NCBI GenBank assembly: GCA_000787465.1
Contig: JSYX01000808.1
Span: forward strand, 1-12,265
Reading direction: 5' to 3'
Source: Thermomucor indicae-seudaticae
Taxonomy: Eukaryota > Mucoromycota > Mucoromycetes > Mucorales > Lichtheimiaceae
Length of the DNA stretch: 12,265 nt
Position numbers and translations under genes: made by a program. This document shows, in pieces, positions 1 to 8,385 of the stretch. The first letter of the stretch is position 1. Every line of letters starts with the position of its first letter. The notes under the pieces were generated by a model, which worked only from the letters and a program-made list of their open reading frames with translations, ran no database searches and was not told where the DNA came from.

Positions 1-69
1 CTTTGAAAAGTCTTGCAATGCAGCTGATGTGTGCCTGATGCGACATCGTGATTAAGCAACAACCTTGAC

Positions 70-110
70 AAAGAAAACCAAGAAAAAAATAAATTTTGGC
101 GGTTTTCTTT
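70..110. repeat. Inverted repeat (possible 3'-flank hairpin)
   Basis: Arms at 70-79 (AAAGAAAACC) and 101-110 (GGTTTTCTTT) are perfectly complementary over 10 bp, with a 21-nt A/T-rich loop. The loop contains AATAAA at 88-93 on the plus strand, which could be a poly(A) signal for a plus-strand gene ending to the left of the window. It lies downstream of the endopolyphosphatase stop. Its function is inferred only. Confidence 0.4.
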
Positions 111-138
111 TTGGGCTTTTACAGGACAAAAAGGAACA

Positions 139-158
139 CCTTATTTTTTTTAATAAGG
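139..158. repeat. Small A/T-rich hairpin
   Basis: CCTTATT at 139-145 and AATAAGG at 152-158 form a perfect 7-bp stem around six T residues. With the hairpin at 70-110 it forms a structured A/T-rich stretch between the end of the endopolyphosphatase gene and whatever lies to the left. It may take part in 3'-end formation. No gene is seen in 1-234. Confidence 0.4.
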
Positions 159-234
159 CTGTCTTTTAGATAAGCAAAGCGAGATCTATGGACCAAGCTG
201 ACGTACAACATGTGTATCATGGCAAAGGATGGAA

Positions 235-1906
235 TTAAGTTTCTTCGTCGACGTTTTCAGTATTTGTGTTTACAACGGCGTGTTCAACGTATCTTGCATG
301 TACGTCTCGGTCGCCCTGCAATGCGTAAAAGACACGCTGCATACCAGTAGCGTCAAAGTGATTAACGTTAAAGAATTTCGAGGCTTGATATTCGAGTTGG
401 TAATCAACCCTGGCGTTCTTGTCAGCTTGCAAAGCTTCCAAGTCAAGATAATACTGATGCCAGTCTCTGATCGTTCCAAAGGGATATCTAAGGGAACTGG
501 TTAGTCTTGCCATTCTCCTGCGCCATATCTTGTGCTACAAAGAGATACTTGCTGTTTGCCTTCTGTGTCGTATTCAAATATCCGGATGGCAGGGTTGTAG
601 ACCGGAAGAATGGAAGGAGAGTTAAAGAGCGGTGTCACCATCCTGTTCTTTGCAGCATCGAAATTGGTTGCCTGTGCGTTTGCCAGCGCAGTTGCTTGAC
701 CATAGCTGCCATCGTGCGACTTGTACACACCACTCAGAATATCACCTTTCCTACTGATTAAGCGATTCTGCTTTTTGAAAACTGAAACAACCCCTTTTAC
801 GTACTGTTGTAATGACCAGCAAAGTGGGCCAAAATAATGTCACTATAATCGCCAAGTAACTGATAGTAGGACGATAAGCAGGCTTCGGTGAAATAGGGCT
901 TGTCTTTACGGTTATGAGGCGGGACGTGTGCACTATAGCTTTTACCGTGAGTTTTCGAAAATGATGGCCTCTGTGTGCGTGCTTTTCCGGTACATTACAG
1001 GATATAAACCTTCATATTCTGAGATCTGGCGTCGTCCAAGATACTACGAAGCCATTCGAGATGCATGGCACCCAAACTGTCTTCGTTGTCGCAGTCCTTG
1101 TCATTCTTTTTGTTCTTTTTATAAAACAAGAGCGTGTTGGTCTGGATGGTTCTAAGTCGGCCAGGTACCACGTCGTGACTATAATAGCCTCCACGAAGAA
1201 AATCGCTCGTAGTATTGAGCGCGAAAGGCTGCCATAGAGCTTCAAAAGATTTGTACTGGCCATCGTATTCGCCTACCGTGTTGTGCGGGTGTACGTCGTT
1301 GTTTCCAATCACAGGGACTATCGGCGTCTTCTTTACGTCAAATGTATCTGTAAAGTAGCGAATAACGGCTCTCTGGTCGTCCAGACAGTCGTCCTGAGTT
1401 CGTGGGGTCGCGTCGTCTCGGTCCTACAAGAGTACACTTTCAGTCTGTGTGGTGTGTAGGTTTTTTTTTTTGGCCGCCACTTACATGTCGCGCAGAGTCT
1501 CCTGTATAAAGCACGAAATCAACTTGCTGCAAATTGCGCTTGATAAAATCAAAAGTCAAATCGACCTTATTAAAGGGAGGATCGTCAGTGAACGCGCACC
1601 CCAGCTTGATGCAGCTAACACACACAGACCAAGGCTTTCGGCGAGTCGCATCTGGAGCCAAGAGCGCCGTAGAGTCCTGCGGGTGCTTCATCGTTACTAC
1701 CACGGTGGCAGAGCTCTTTCGGGTCGGATCCTGCTTTATAGTCTGGATCATAGTGGATATCTAGACGACAAAAGTCGGTTCATGTATGAGCAAGGAGATT
1801 TTTTTGGGGAAACATTACCTGTAATGTGCATAAACCGGCCAGTTAGCGCAGATGCCTTGAGAAAGGCACTTGCGCCGAGAACGATCAACCAAAGCAGCAG
1901 TTGCAT
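235..1906 (-). CDS. PPN1: Endopolyphosphatase (PPN1 family, calcineurin-like phosphoesterase), 7 exons, frame problem before last exon
   Basis: Likely a vacuolar metallophosphoesterase that cuts long polyphosphate chains internally. My exons are 1906-1819, 1760-1630, 1565-1485, 1423-999, 932-801, 750-549 and about 487-235, giving roughly 436 aa. Residues 1-25 form a hydrophobic signal or anchor. Binuclear metal motifs appear in family order: TDIH (D30, H32), YTGDSARHD (D96), VIGNNDVHPHN (N141), LAHVPP (H244) and HFAGHYN (H278, H282). GNNDVHPHN and the spacing favour PPN1 over acid sphingomyelinase-like relatives. Residue D30 is split by a phase-1 intron. Introns are 50-66 bp. The intron at 1566-1629 has a weak GTCTGT donor; using GTGTGT instead adds two residues. 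The last junction (488-548) has good splice signals but leaves the frame wrong by one base. The chosen ATG precedes the hydrophobic stretch. The protein is shorter than yeast Ppn1. Family call is strong; the C-terminal model is not. Confidence 0.85.
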
Positions 1907-1962
1907 AAGAACGATAAAGATGGAAAAGCGTAAAGAGTCATCTTGCAAGGTTAGCGTCGGCT

Positions 1963-1971
1963 CCTTTTATA
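1963..1971 (-). promoter_or_regulatory. TATA box of the endopolyphosphatase gene
   Basis: The minus strand reads TATAAAAGG here, about 57 nt upstream of the proposed ATG at 1906. Match and spacing suit a eukaryotic core promoter with a short leader, and support that ATG. Confidence 0.6.
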
Positions 1972-2387
1972 TGTATATCAGCATGCCGTTCTCCTTGCTT
2001 TACAAGTCAAAGTTATTGATAGGTTTTCATATTCTTTCTATTTGGTTAGTCGGTTATTTGTTTATCGTGCCCTCGCATCGTAGTTTGGGGATACTTTTAT
2101 TAATTATGTTCGTACAAAAACATGTTACCGTCAAGGCATTATTTCATACCAACCGTGACGACTTGCCTTCTCCGTGTAATCATCCCTTTCTGTCCAAGGA
2201 GCTCTTCCTTTTGCCAACACATGATGCAGCAAATTAATGTATCTTTCTTCTTTTTAGGACAGATTACTTGTTATGTACAACATAAATGAAAGTAGGTAAG
2301 TGGTAAAGAGACGGAATTGTATGAAAGATGGAGAAACTTGCGCAAGACGGGTGATGGATAAAAGTCTAGAATTACTCTTTTCCTTCC
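1972..2387. other. Intergenic: upstream endopolyphosphatase region and 3' flank of the zinc cluster gene
   Basis: No gene is supported. A plus-strand frame stays open across 1449-2237, but it begins antisense inside the endopolyphosphatase exons and matches nothing recognised. The stretch holds the remaining promoter of the left gene and the 3' flank of the gene ending at 2388. No AATAAA on the minus strand was seen close to that stop; the nearest candidate is near 2096. Confidence 0.5.
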
Positions 2388-4908
2388 TTATTGATACATG
2401 AACGATCGCGCCCATTCATCCGCCACAGAAATCAGTTCAAAGGTGTAGTCGGCAGGTTCAATGCTCTTTTGAGGTCCTGCTGTCGGTGCTCCGACTGCAC
2501 CAATGGCAGCAGCAGCAGCAGCTTTCGCGGCCGCAGTGCCAGGTGAAGAGGATCCAGAGCTCGATGAAACTGGGGCTGAAGACTGTGACGGTATACATGT
2601 TGATGGATCAAAAGTAAACGGAGTCTGAATGATGGAGGATGCATAAGGTGAATGATGAGACGCGGTGGCGCTACTCATGGGTGAGAAGGCAGAACTCGTA
2701 GGCAGAACGAACGCTTTCGTGGTGTCAAGCACGGCGCTTGTGCAGGCTATATCTTGCTGATTACCAAACAAATCGACAGGAGTGGGGTTCATAACACGCT
2801 GTATCACATTGTCGTTCTTATTGCAAAGATCGGTAATGGCAGAGAATGCGTTTGCGTATGCTGACGAGGCTAAGGAGGATGGTGCGGTGGTGGCAACGGC
2901 GCCCATAGGGAGTGATCCATTCATTTGGGGTTGCAGTGTCAGATCGACAAGTCGTGCAAAATTCCGCATGTCCCGAATAGGAATACGCTCGACCATCGCA
3001 CGAATGTCCTTAAGGCTTCTGCGGAACTGTGCTTTGGCCTCCTCGGCTATCTGTGGATTCGGCTGCTCAAAGTCGCTTGCGTGGACTAACGCAGCAAAGA
3101 TGCCCGAGAACGCAGACAGCGCAAAGGTATACATCAGTCGCTGATGTTCGACCGTCAGGGAAACCAAGTGTGTTATCGTATTGGCCAACGTTCGGCGCTT
3201 TGCACGATGCAGTTGCTCGTCTTGATACCGACAACACATGAGCAACGATAGCTCCAAATCATAGCCTACCAAGTGCAGATTGATGACAACCGAAGAGGAA
3301 GTCATGCCTGGTAAATACTGCGGATCCGAACTCGAAGGTGTCCAGCGCAAATCATCAGGGAGTTTCTCACGCCATTGACGGATCTCTTCGATAAAACGCA
3401 GAGTCTGACTTTCCTCATTCATAGTCCATACATTTCGGTTCTTGGTATCGTAGGCAAAGAAATGGATGATTTGCTCTGCGAGAATCATTAGCCGGCAAAG
3501 CTGCGAGAACCCTTCAAGAACGACGCGTTCTTGGTTATCGTCTTCTGGCAAAGTTGTCGGAAAGTCCAAGGCAATATCTTTAGCTTTTAACATCCAGGGA
3601 CGTTCCATCATACAGCTCTCCAGTTTGTCCATCACGTAACATGTCCATAGAACCCTCTTTCGCAACTCAATATCGAACTGAGACATTTGGCTGCTGTAAT
3701 TGGCAGTATGCAACCCCAACTCAATGCACATGCGAATGGCCATGCCACTGTACATCCACGCTCGACTCGACCGTCCTTCCGGATGAGGCATGTCATAATC
3801 GTAAGATGCCATGTACAGCAATGCGATGACCGTGCTCACTCGCGGAACATCCAGAAAATCGTCAACCAGTCTCCTTGCTCGATTATAGAAGAGGTTGCCT
3901 TGCGTCGCCGGATTGTCAGGGTGTGACCGAAAACTTGGATCATCCACGTGCTTTGCCGCGTGCGCATACATGACATTTAGCAGTAACGGAGTGATCAGTG
4001 GTCCCTTCACATGGAGCTGGTCGAAAAACATGCTGCGCGAGATGGTTGGTAAAAGATGATGACAATGACTAAAGAAGACGTTGATAAGATGCTCTTGTAC
4101 TTGGCGCGATGGCATGTCCACAGATGCTGTATAATAGCTTGGTAAATGAGGCTCCGGAGACCACCGAACAAAGTCTCCATAATTACGCCACGGCATGATA
4201 TTATCGTCCTTATGCTTCGCCGTATCTTGGTGCAGTGTCAATCGCACCAGCTCATCCGTTAATTGTTCGACCATTCTGTCCGGTCTCGTCGCAGGCTGGT
4301 GTATGGTCATATTATGCTGAGATAAGTCATCTTGTACTCCACCAAACAACGCATCAGAGTTGTTCGCCAGGAAAAGCTTTTCCTCGGTTATGGAGACTGA
4401 CGATGGAAGATGATGATTCTCTTGTTGTTGTTGCTGCTGCCGTTGCTGGTGCTGTTGTTGTTGCTGCATTCGTTGATGTTGTTCCCGAGTCTGCTCTGCT
4501 ATGTCTTGGAAAAACGCCTCGTTCAAACGCGGCGACTCTCCGACGGGTTCAAGTTTAATGTAAGTTTCGTCTGTATTTTTCAGGTACATGCATTTCCTTC
4601 TGCGGGCTGAGATAGATCAATGAGCCACCACAATATGATTCGCAAAGTAATAACGTTTTTACCTTTGCACTAACAAGCAAAGAAGTTAACGAGAGCAAGT
4701 CAGCAAAACATACTATTTATCGTGTAGATATCCTAACCTGCATACATGGCTGCTTTCCGTCGCACTACCGATCATCGGTAAGATTAGCGAATTTCGAGCA
4801 GATTAGCTCCGGCAATCGTACCTTGATCTTCTTCAATCGACAAGGATGACAGGCTCTCCCGACTTTGAGACGTTTGTGCCGACTGTCGTCTGACATTTCC
4901 CGAATCAT
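2388..4908 (-). CDS. Zn2Cys6 (GAL4-type) transcription factor with fungal-specific regulatory domain, 4 coding exons
   Basis: Likely a nuclear DNA-binding regulator; target genes cannot be inferred. Exons are 4908-4822, 4764-4738, 4669-4663 (7 nt) and 4606-2388, giving 779 aa. The spliced N-terminus carries C20-X2-C23-X6-C30-X5-C36-X2-C39-X6-C46 with the typical RLKKIKCDGKQPC core and a basic run RRRK between C39 and C46. An in-frame TAA just upstream fixes the start near ATG 4908. A Gln-rich tract lies at about residues 81-102. A helical fungal transcription factor domain (PF04082-like) spans about 209-450, including SSRAWMYSGMAIRMCIELGL and RKRVLWTCYVMDKL. The C-terminal part is Ser/Thr-rich with a poly-Ala run near residue 734. 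All four exons are needed to keep both the frame and all six cysteines. Introns are 57, 68 and 56 bp. It lies downstream of, and in the same direction as, the WRKY-like gene. Confidence 0.93.
4422..4470. repeat. CAG/CAA repeat coding for poly-Gln in the zinc cluster protein
   Basis: Imperfect TTG/CTG triplets on the plus strand give a Gln-rich tract broken by His, Arg and Met at about residues 81-102, between the zinc cluster and the regulatory domain. Such tracts are common in fungal transcription factors and often vary in length. Confidence 0.6.
4663..4669 (-). other. 7-nt microexon of the Zn2Cys6 gene
   Basis: TGCAAAG is preceded on the minus strand by a TTGTTAG acceptor and followed by a GTAAAA donor, with introns at 4670-4737 (68 bp) and 4607-4662 (56 bp). 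It encodes Cys39, the fifth zinc ligand, Lys40 and the first base of Ala41. Skipping it removes the ligand and shifts the frame, because 7 is not a multiple of 3. Including it joins CMQ to CKARRRKC in the frame of the long last exon. Confidence 0.8.
4766..4780. repeat. Palindrome with CCG-N5-CGG at intron 1 acceptor of the zinc cluster gene
   Basis: TACCGAT and ATCGGTA flank a single C, giving perfect 7-bp arms. It sits in intron 1 of the Zn2Cys6 gene and includes all but the last G of the acceptor (CGGTAG on the minus strand). As DNA it contains inverted CCG/CGG triplets of the kind bound by zinc cluster dimers. As RNA it could form a 5-bp stem with a 5-nt loop over the 3' splice site. Confidence 0.5.
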
Positions 4909-5871
4909 CCAAGATGAGGATTAAATTATGCCGCTTGAGCAACAAAAAGAGCAAAACCTGTTTATACCTCGAAGGGGCAACTCCAAGGTCGCGAACATGC
5001 TAAATGACCGTACTAGGGAAAGTATATTATAGTACACGCAATCGAAGATCCTCTATGGTTTAGAACCAAAAGATGGGAGTGAAATAGAGAAGGAAAGGCA
5101 GGTGAGATTCGCACAGAAAGAGAGACGGAAGGAACTTGCTGTACTTGCAATAAGAATTTCGCTGTGACGCTCAGGGAAGAAAAGAGGAGGTGTTGCAAGA
5201 GCCAATCAGAAACATGGCTTTGATCTCTAATTTTCTACATCCCAACCTTTTTTTCTCAGCAACGGAAATAGCCCTTTGTAATGATGGGCAGATATATAGA
5301 GTTCGTTCCCGTTTCTGGGCCTTGAATCGCTTACAAATTGCTTTTCGTCTTTTGTGATTTTCATTGGTTCCGCATTTATTGCCACGGCAATAGCCAACGC
5401 CGAAGGGAAGGAATCCAGCTTGTTCCATGGCAGTTTTGTCTGTCCGAACTGTAGGGGAGAACTGTGCGCATTAAGTACGCGATTTCAAACGAAGACAGTG
5501 CGGAGAATGATCCGTTGCTTGGCGGCGTGCGGGCGTGCGACTTCAGAAAAAAACGTGGTTCCCCCAACAAAGTCTTAACCCCCCACCCATCAGGCCCAGA
5601 TAAAGTTTAACCATCCTCGCTTTTACTAAGATATAAAGTACACATGACTGCAGAAGTAATTCATACTATGATACAAGAACAAAAAAGAGAAGGTGTTATG
5701 CAACAAAATAACAGTAGTGGCATGGCAGAAGTGGGGAGGGGATAGATGGGGAAAAGTTACAGTGTTGGGCAGTCTCGGAAGATGACTGTTGTGATCTGAT
5801 TTATGCTGGATGGGAGGGGGGAAACGAGGCAAATATGAATGAATATTGGGTATGGTTTTCATTCTATAAGT
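4909..5871. other. Intergenic: upstream region of the zinc cluster gene and 3' flank of the WRKY-like gene
   Basis: No convincing gene is seen over about 960 bp. Short open frames on both strands (for example 5171-5428 minus and 5354-5578 plus) overlap one another and show no recognisable motif. The region holds two CCAAT-type elements and an A/T-rich TATA-like patch near 5020-5035. No clear AATAAA lies just downstream of the WRKY-like stop at 5872. Confidence 0.55.
5202..5213 (+). promoter_or_regulatory. CCAAT box (CCAATCAGAAAC)
   Basis: CCAATCAG is the full NF-Y/HAP-type core. It lies about 290 bp upstream of the zinc cluster gene start. The same 12-mer recurs at 7290-7301 upstream of the WRKY-like gene. 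A second element in the opposite orientation, ATTGG, is at 5363-5367. Such sites work in either orientation, so they may serve the minus-strand gene. Confidence 0.45.
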
Positions 5872-7073
5872 CTATATATCTACGATACGCTGTACCTTGC
5901 CACATTCTGGTAGATGCTCGCCACGGTATTTGATCAAGTATTCTCCGTTCTCCTTCCATGTCACTGTTTTATTGACCGGACAGCCCTGGAAAAGGTCCCA
6001 TGGTCAGCCATTAGATAAACAAGGAGTTATACTTGTTTCGGGTTCGCCCCCTTACCTTGCTGCTGTTTGAGCATTTGTAATAGATGCTCTTATTACCTGT
6101 CTTCTTTTGCACAGTGTTTCCATTGTTTTTCCAGAAATAGCCGTCTAGGTATGGGTATTCGCGAGTTTCGACAATCTTGGTAATTGCTTGCATTTCTCGC
6201 CGCCGTCGAGGCTGAGGTTTCGTTACTGGAGTCGAATTACCGTCACTGGACGTCGTATCATGATGTTGTTCTATCTGCATGCTGTTGTCTATCATGTCGG
6301 TTTTCCCAAAAGTCACTATTGGTGAGGCATAGCTGTACAGAAGAATGAGCTTTGTGGTGGTTGTACAAAGTCTCAGCTTTTACGAACCTTGTCATAGGCA
6401 TAAACGACGTTGGCGTGGATGAGGAAGAAAGCGAAGCGCTAGGGGAGAAAGCACTGGGTTCGTCGCACGCTTCGTCAGAACCACCTAGCGAAGAGCCTAG
6501 CGCTGAATCACGCCGAGAAGCATTATGTGGCGATGTGTGATCGATACTCGTCTGCCGTGTCCGCTGCTGTCCTTGTGAATTATTATGGTTGCCGATGGAT
6601 GATGGTATATACATTGGCTCAGCCCCGCCTTGACTGAGCATAGATTCAGGTGTTGCAAGTCCCATCGCAGCGTTCGCAACTAATTGTTGTTGTTGCTGCA
6701 GTAAAAGTAAGTCTAACTCTTTTGCACGCAGTTTAGCTTCTTCGGTTCGTCGCTTGTCTTCCTCTACTTTGCTGAGTAATATGAGTCGAAGAAGTTCAGG
6801 TTGCGATCGATAATATAAAAGCACATCTTGCAAGTCGCAAGATACTGGCCCTGTTGCGACGGCTGCTGGTGTTGTTGCAACGTTAACGTCCTGCCAAGGC
6901 TCAGCGAATGATGATGATATATCTTGCGAGTCATCGAGTGCCGCTGGTGGTGGTGAAGCATCGGTTTGGGACGAACATGATGGTTCTGTGGTGGGAAAAG
7001 GTACCTGGTCATGATGATAAAGGGAAATAGGCTTTGTATTTAGCTCGTCTGTTGTATACATGTATTCGTTCAT
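5872..7073 (-). CDS. WRKY/GCM1-like zinc finger protein with N-terminal coiled coil, 3 exons
   Basis: Probably a nuclear DNA-binding protein. Exons are 7073-6388, 6332-6056 and 5985-5872, with introns of 55 and 70 bp and frame kept throughout, giving 358 aa. Residues 1-80 are low-complexity. Residues 81-131 hold a predicted coiled coil (SKVEEDKRRTEEAKLRAKEL) ending in a Gln run. Residues 135-230 are Ser-rich. A basic patch PRRRR near 270 could be a nuclear localisation signal. The C-terminal domain runs from D292: DGYFWKNNGN, then KSIYYKC, then GCPVNKT, KYRGEHLPEC. This lines up with plant WRKY domains (DGYxWRKYGQK, YYKC, CP, YxGxH), but the heptad is WKNNGNT instead of WRKYGQK. Possible zinc ligands are C316, C323, H345 and C349. 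The first exon starts at the only ATG giving the full N-terminus. FLYWCH-type fingers are an alternative relative. Confidence 0.85.
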
Positions 7074-7289
7074 GCTGATGTGTGGGGTTGAAAAGGGGGC
7101 GTTTCTTTCCGAAGATACAAATATCCGATTTGTGATTATCTAGTCAATGAAAGCGCGTGGGATAAAGTGTGTAAGCAGAAAAAGGGTCGTCCATTTTTCT
7201 TGTCCCCTTTTTTTTTCGCTTTTGTAAACATCGTCCTGAAACTTACTGAACATTTCTGACTCCGCTTGAGTATCAATAACGAAATTCGT

Positions 7290-7301
7290 CCAATCAGAAA
7301 C
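7290..7301 (+). promoter_or_regulatory. CCAAT box upstream of the WRKY-like gene
   Basis: CCAATCAGAAAC is identical over 12 bases to the element at 5202-5213. It lies about 217 bp upstream of the WRKY-like start codon. It matches the NF-Y/HAP core, and the shared flank suggests a common factor for both regulatory genes, although this is inference. Confidence 0.45.
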
Positions 7302-7967
7302 TTTAGGTTAAAAAATTTTTGGGTTTCCCCATGGCAACGTCGAAAGATCTTGCTCCACGAGTCTGATCAAATGCAAAGAGTGGTGGTATTGGCGCAGCTT
7401 CTGATGCAGGCTATAATTAAAGCATGCAAAGTCCTTGTGCATATGCATCAGACTTACCTAATACGGTTGATTTCCTTCCGATAATGCGGTATCTAAAAGA
7501 TAGCTCGCGTGATTCACGCTAAATTCGTCGTGAAGTTTCCAGAGATTATCGCGGAGACACAGGAAGCAAATCGAACCTGGGCCCACTCTCTCTCCTCGTG
7601 CGAGATGCAGCACGTCATGGCAACATTTCTGCTACACAATGTGAGCGGGAGTAACTGAGTCCGGTCACTTTATGTGTTATCGAAGTTATCTTTACATCAT
7701 TCGGGGCCAAAGTATGTTTTAAGAGCCTTGCAAAGAGCTCTGTCAGAGAGACATCTTCAAAACCGAAATCAATGTCCCGTGGCAAACCAAGTCGACTAGT
7801 ACTTATAACTATAAAAACGGCGTTGACTTGCAATATCGAAAGCGGCCTACATAGGACGTGTCACGTAATGAAGCTCTTCAAAGTTTACTACCATAAGCTA
7901 CTTTCTGTATTGACAGTGTGAACTTCAATCCTGGCTAGGGTGCGAAGATGTAACGTGGAATATATCT

Positions 7968-7985
7968 CCGGCGCGGACACGCCGG
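7968..7985. repeat. G/C-rich inverted repeat in the eL13 upstream region
   Basis: CCGGCG at 7968-7973 and CGCCGG at 7980-7985 form perfect 6-bp arms with a 6-bp spacer. It stands out in an A/T-rich promoter and is 5 bp from a CACGTG at 7991. The arms contain CCG/CGG triplets, so a dimeric zinc cluster regulator is one possible ligand. Confidence 0.4.
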
Positions 7986-7990
7986 CATGG

Positions 7991-7996
7991 CACGTG
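7991..7996. promoter_or_regulatory. E-box CACGTG
   Basis: A palindromic CACGTG (in GGCACGTGAC) lies about 80 bp upstream of the TATA element and 390 bp upstream of the eL13 start. Related TCACGT occurs at 7861-7866. Such sites bind bHLH factors and are found at some fungal ribosomal protein promoters. Function here is inferred. Confidence 0.4.
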
Positions 7997-8071
7997 ACTT
8001 GCTGGATGCACTTAGGCCGCTGGGTTCCCTTTCAGAAACTTCCTCTTTCTCCAAACTGGTCCATCCGTACG

Positions 8072-8078
8072 TATATAT
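8072..8078 (+). promoter_or_regulatory. TATA-like element of the eL13 gene
   Basis: TATATAT follows CGTACG and precedes the eL13 ATG by about 308 bp. If used, the leader would be about 280 nt, long enough to contain a 5'-UTR intron ending at the TTTAG at 8379-8382. Confidence 0.35.
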
Positions 8079-8385
8079 GAAAATGATAGTCTCCCTATCT
8101 CACGTATCCACCCGTTGGCCTATCCATCTACACGATTGATCGTCGTATTTTGATCTTTGGCAACCGAAAAACTATGGATTGATGGTCCAACGCGGGAAAC
8201 TGGGGAAAAGGGGAGGCTTATGCATTTTGAATGAATGTGTTGACTTACCGAATTGCTTTTTCCCTCAATTCTCTATAATTTCTACGCATTGCGACCATTC
8301 GCATTCGGATAATCCTTTGCGTTTGCGATTGCGACTTTATCAACTTGTTACGCACGATGAATCACAATTTCGGCTCGTTTAGACA

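Larger units (their letters stand above)
7074..8385. other. Intergenic: divergent promoter region between WRKY-like and eL13 genes
   Basis: About 1.3 kb separates two divergent genes. Small frames at 7266-7484 (+), 7615-7833 (-) and 8179-8382 (+) lack recognisable motifs, and the first two lack an ATG start, so none is annotated. A tRNA-like B-box (TCGAACC, near 7573) has no matching stem. What can be seen are promoter elements: a CCAAT box at 7290, E-box-like sites, a G/C-rich inverted repeat at 7968-7985 and a TATA element at 8072. A TTTAG three bases before the eL13 ATG could be the acceptor of a leader intron; no donor is convincing. Confidence 0.5.

Noticed and set aside
1449..2237. A 262-codon plus-strand open frame, the longest non-gene frame in the window
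   Set aside because: It starts antisense to endopolyphosphatase exons that carry clear metal-site motifs, has no recognisable domain, and its hydrophobic part falls in A/T-rich promoter sequence.
5354..5578. Overlapping short frames on both strands upstream of the zinc cluster gene
   Set aside because: They contradict one another, and cysteines such as those in FVCPNCRGELC do not continue into a recognised finger; the surroundings look like promoter sequence.
6258..6332. C-terminal extension of the first WRKY-like exon frame (ending DRTTS) as the true protein end
   Set aside because: A 55-bp intron at 6333-6387 moves the frame into the one with the WRKY-like domain, so this extension is out-of-frame reading.
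7540..7620. A possible tRNA on the minus strand, from a GGTTCGA B-box-like sequence
   Set aside because: The bases around it cannot form a T-arm stem and no acceptor stem or A-box is found at the right distance.
7615..7833. A 72-codon minus-strand frame in the divergent promoter region
   Set aside because: It begins with TTG, not ATG, lacks flanking splice logic and shows no known motif.
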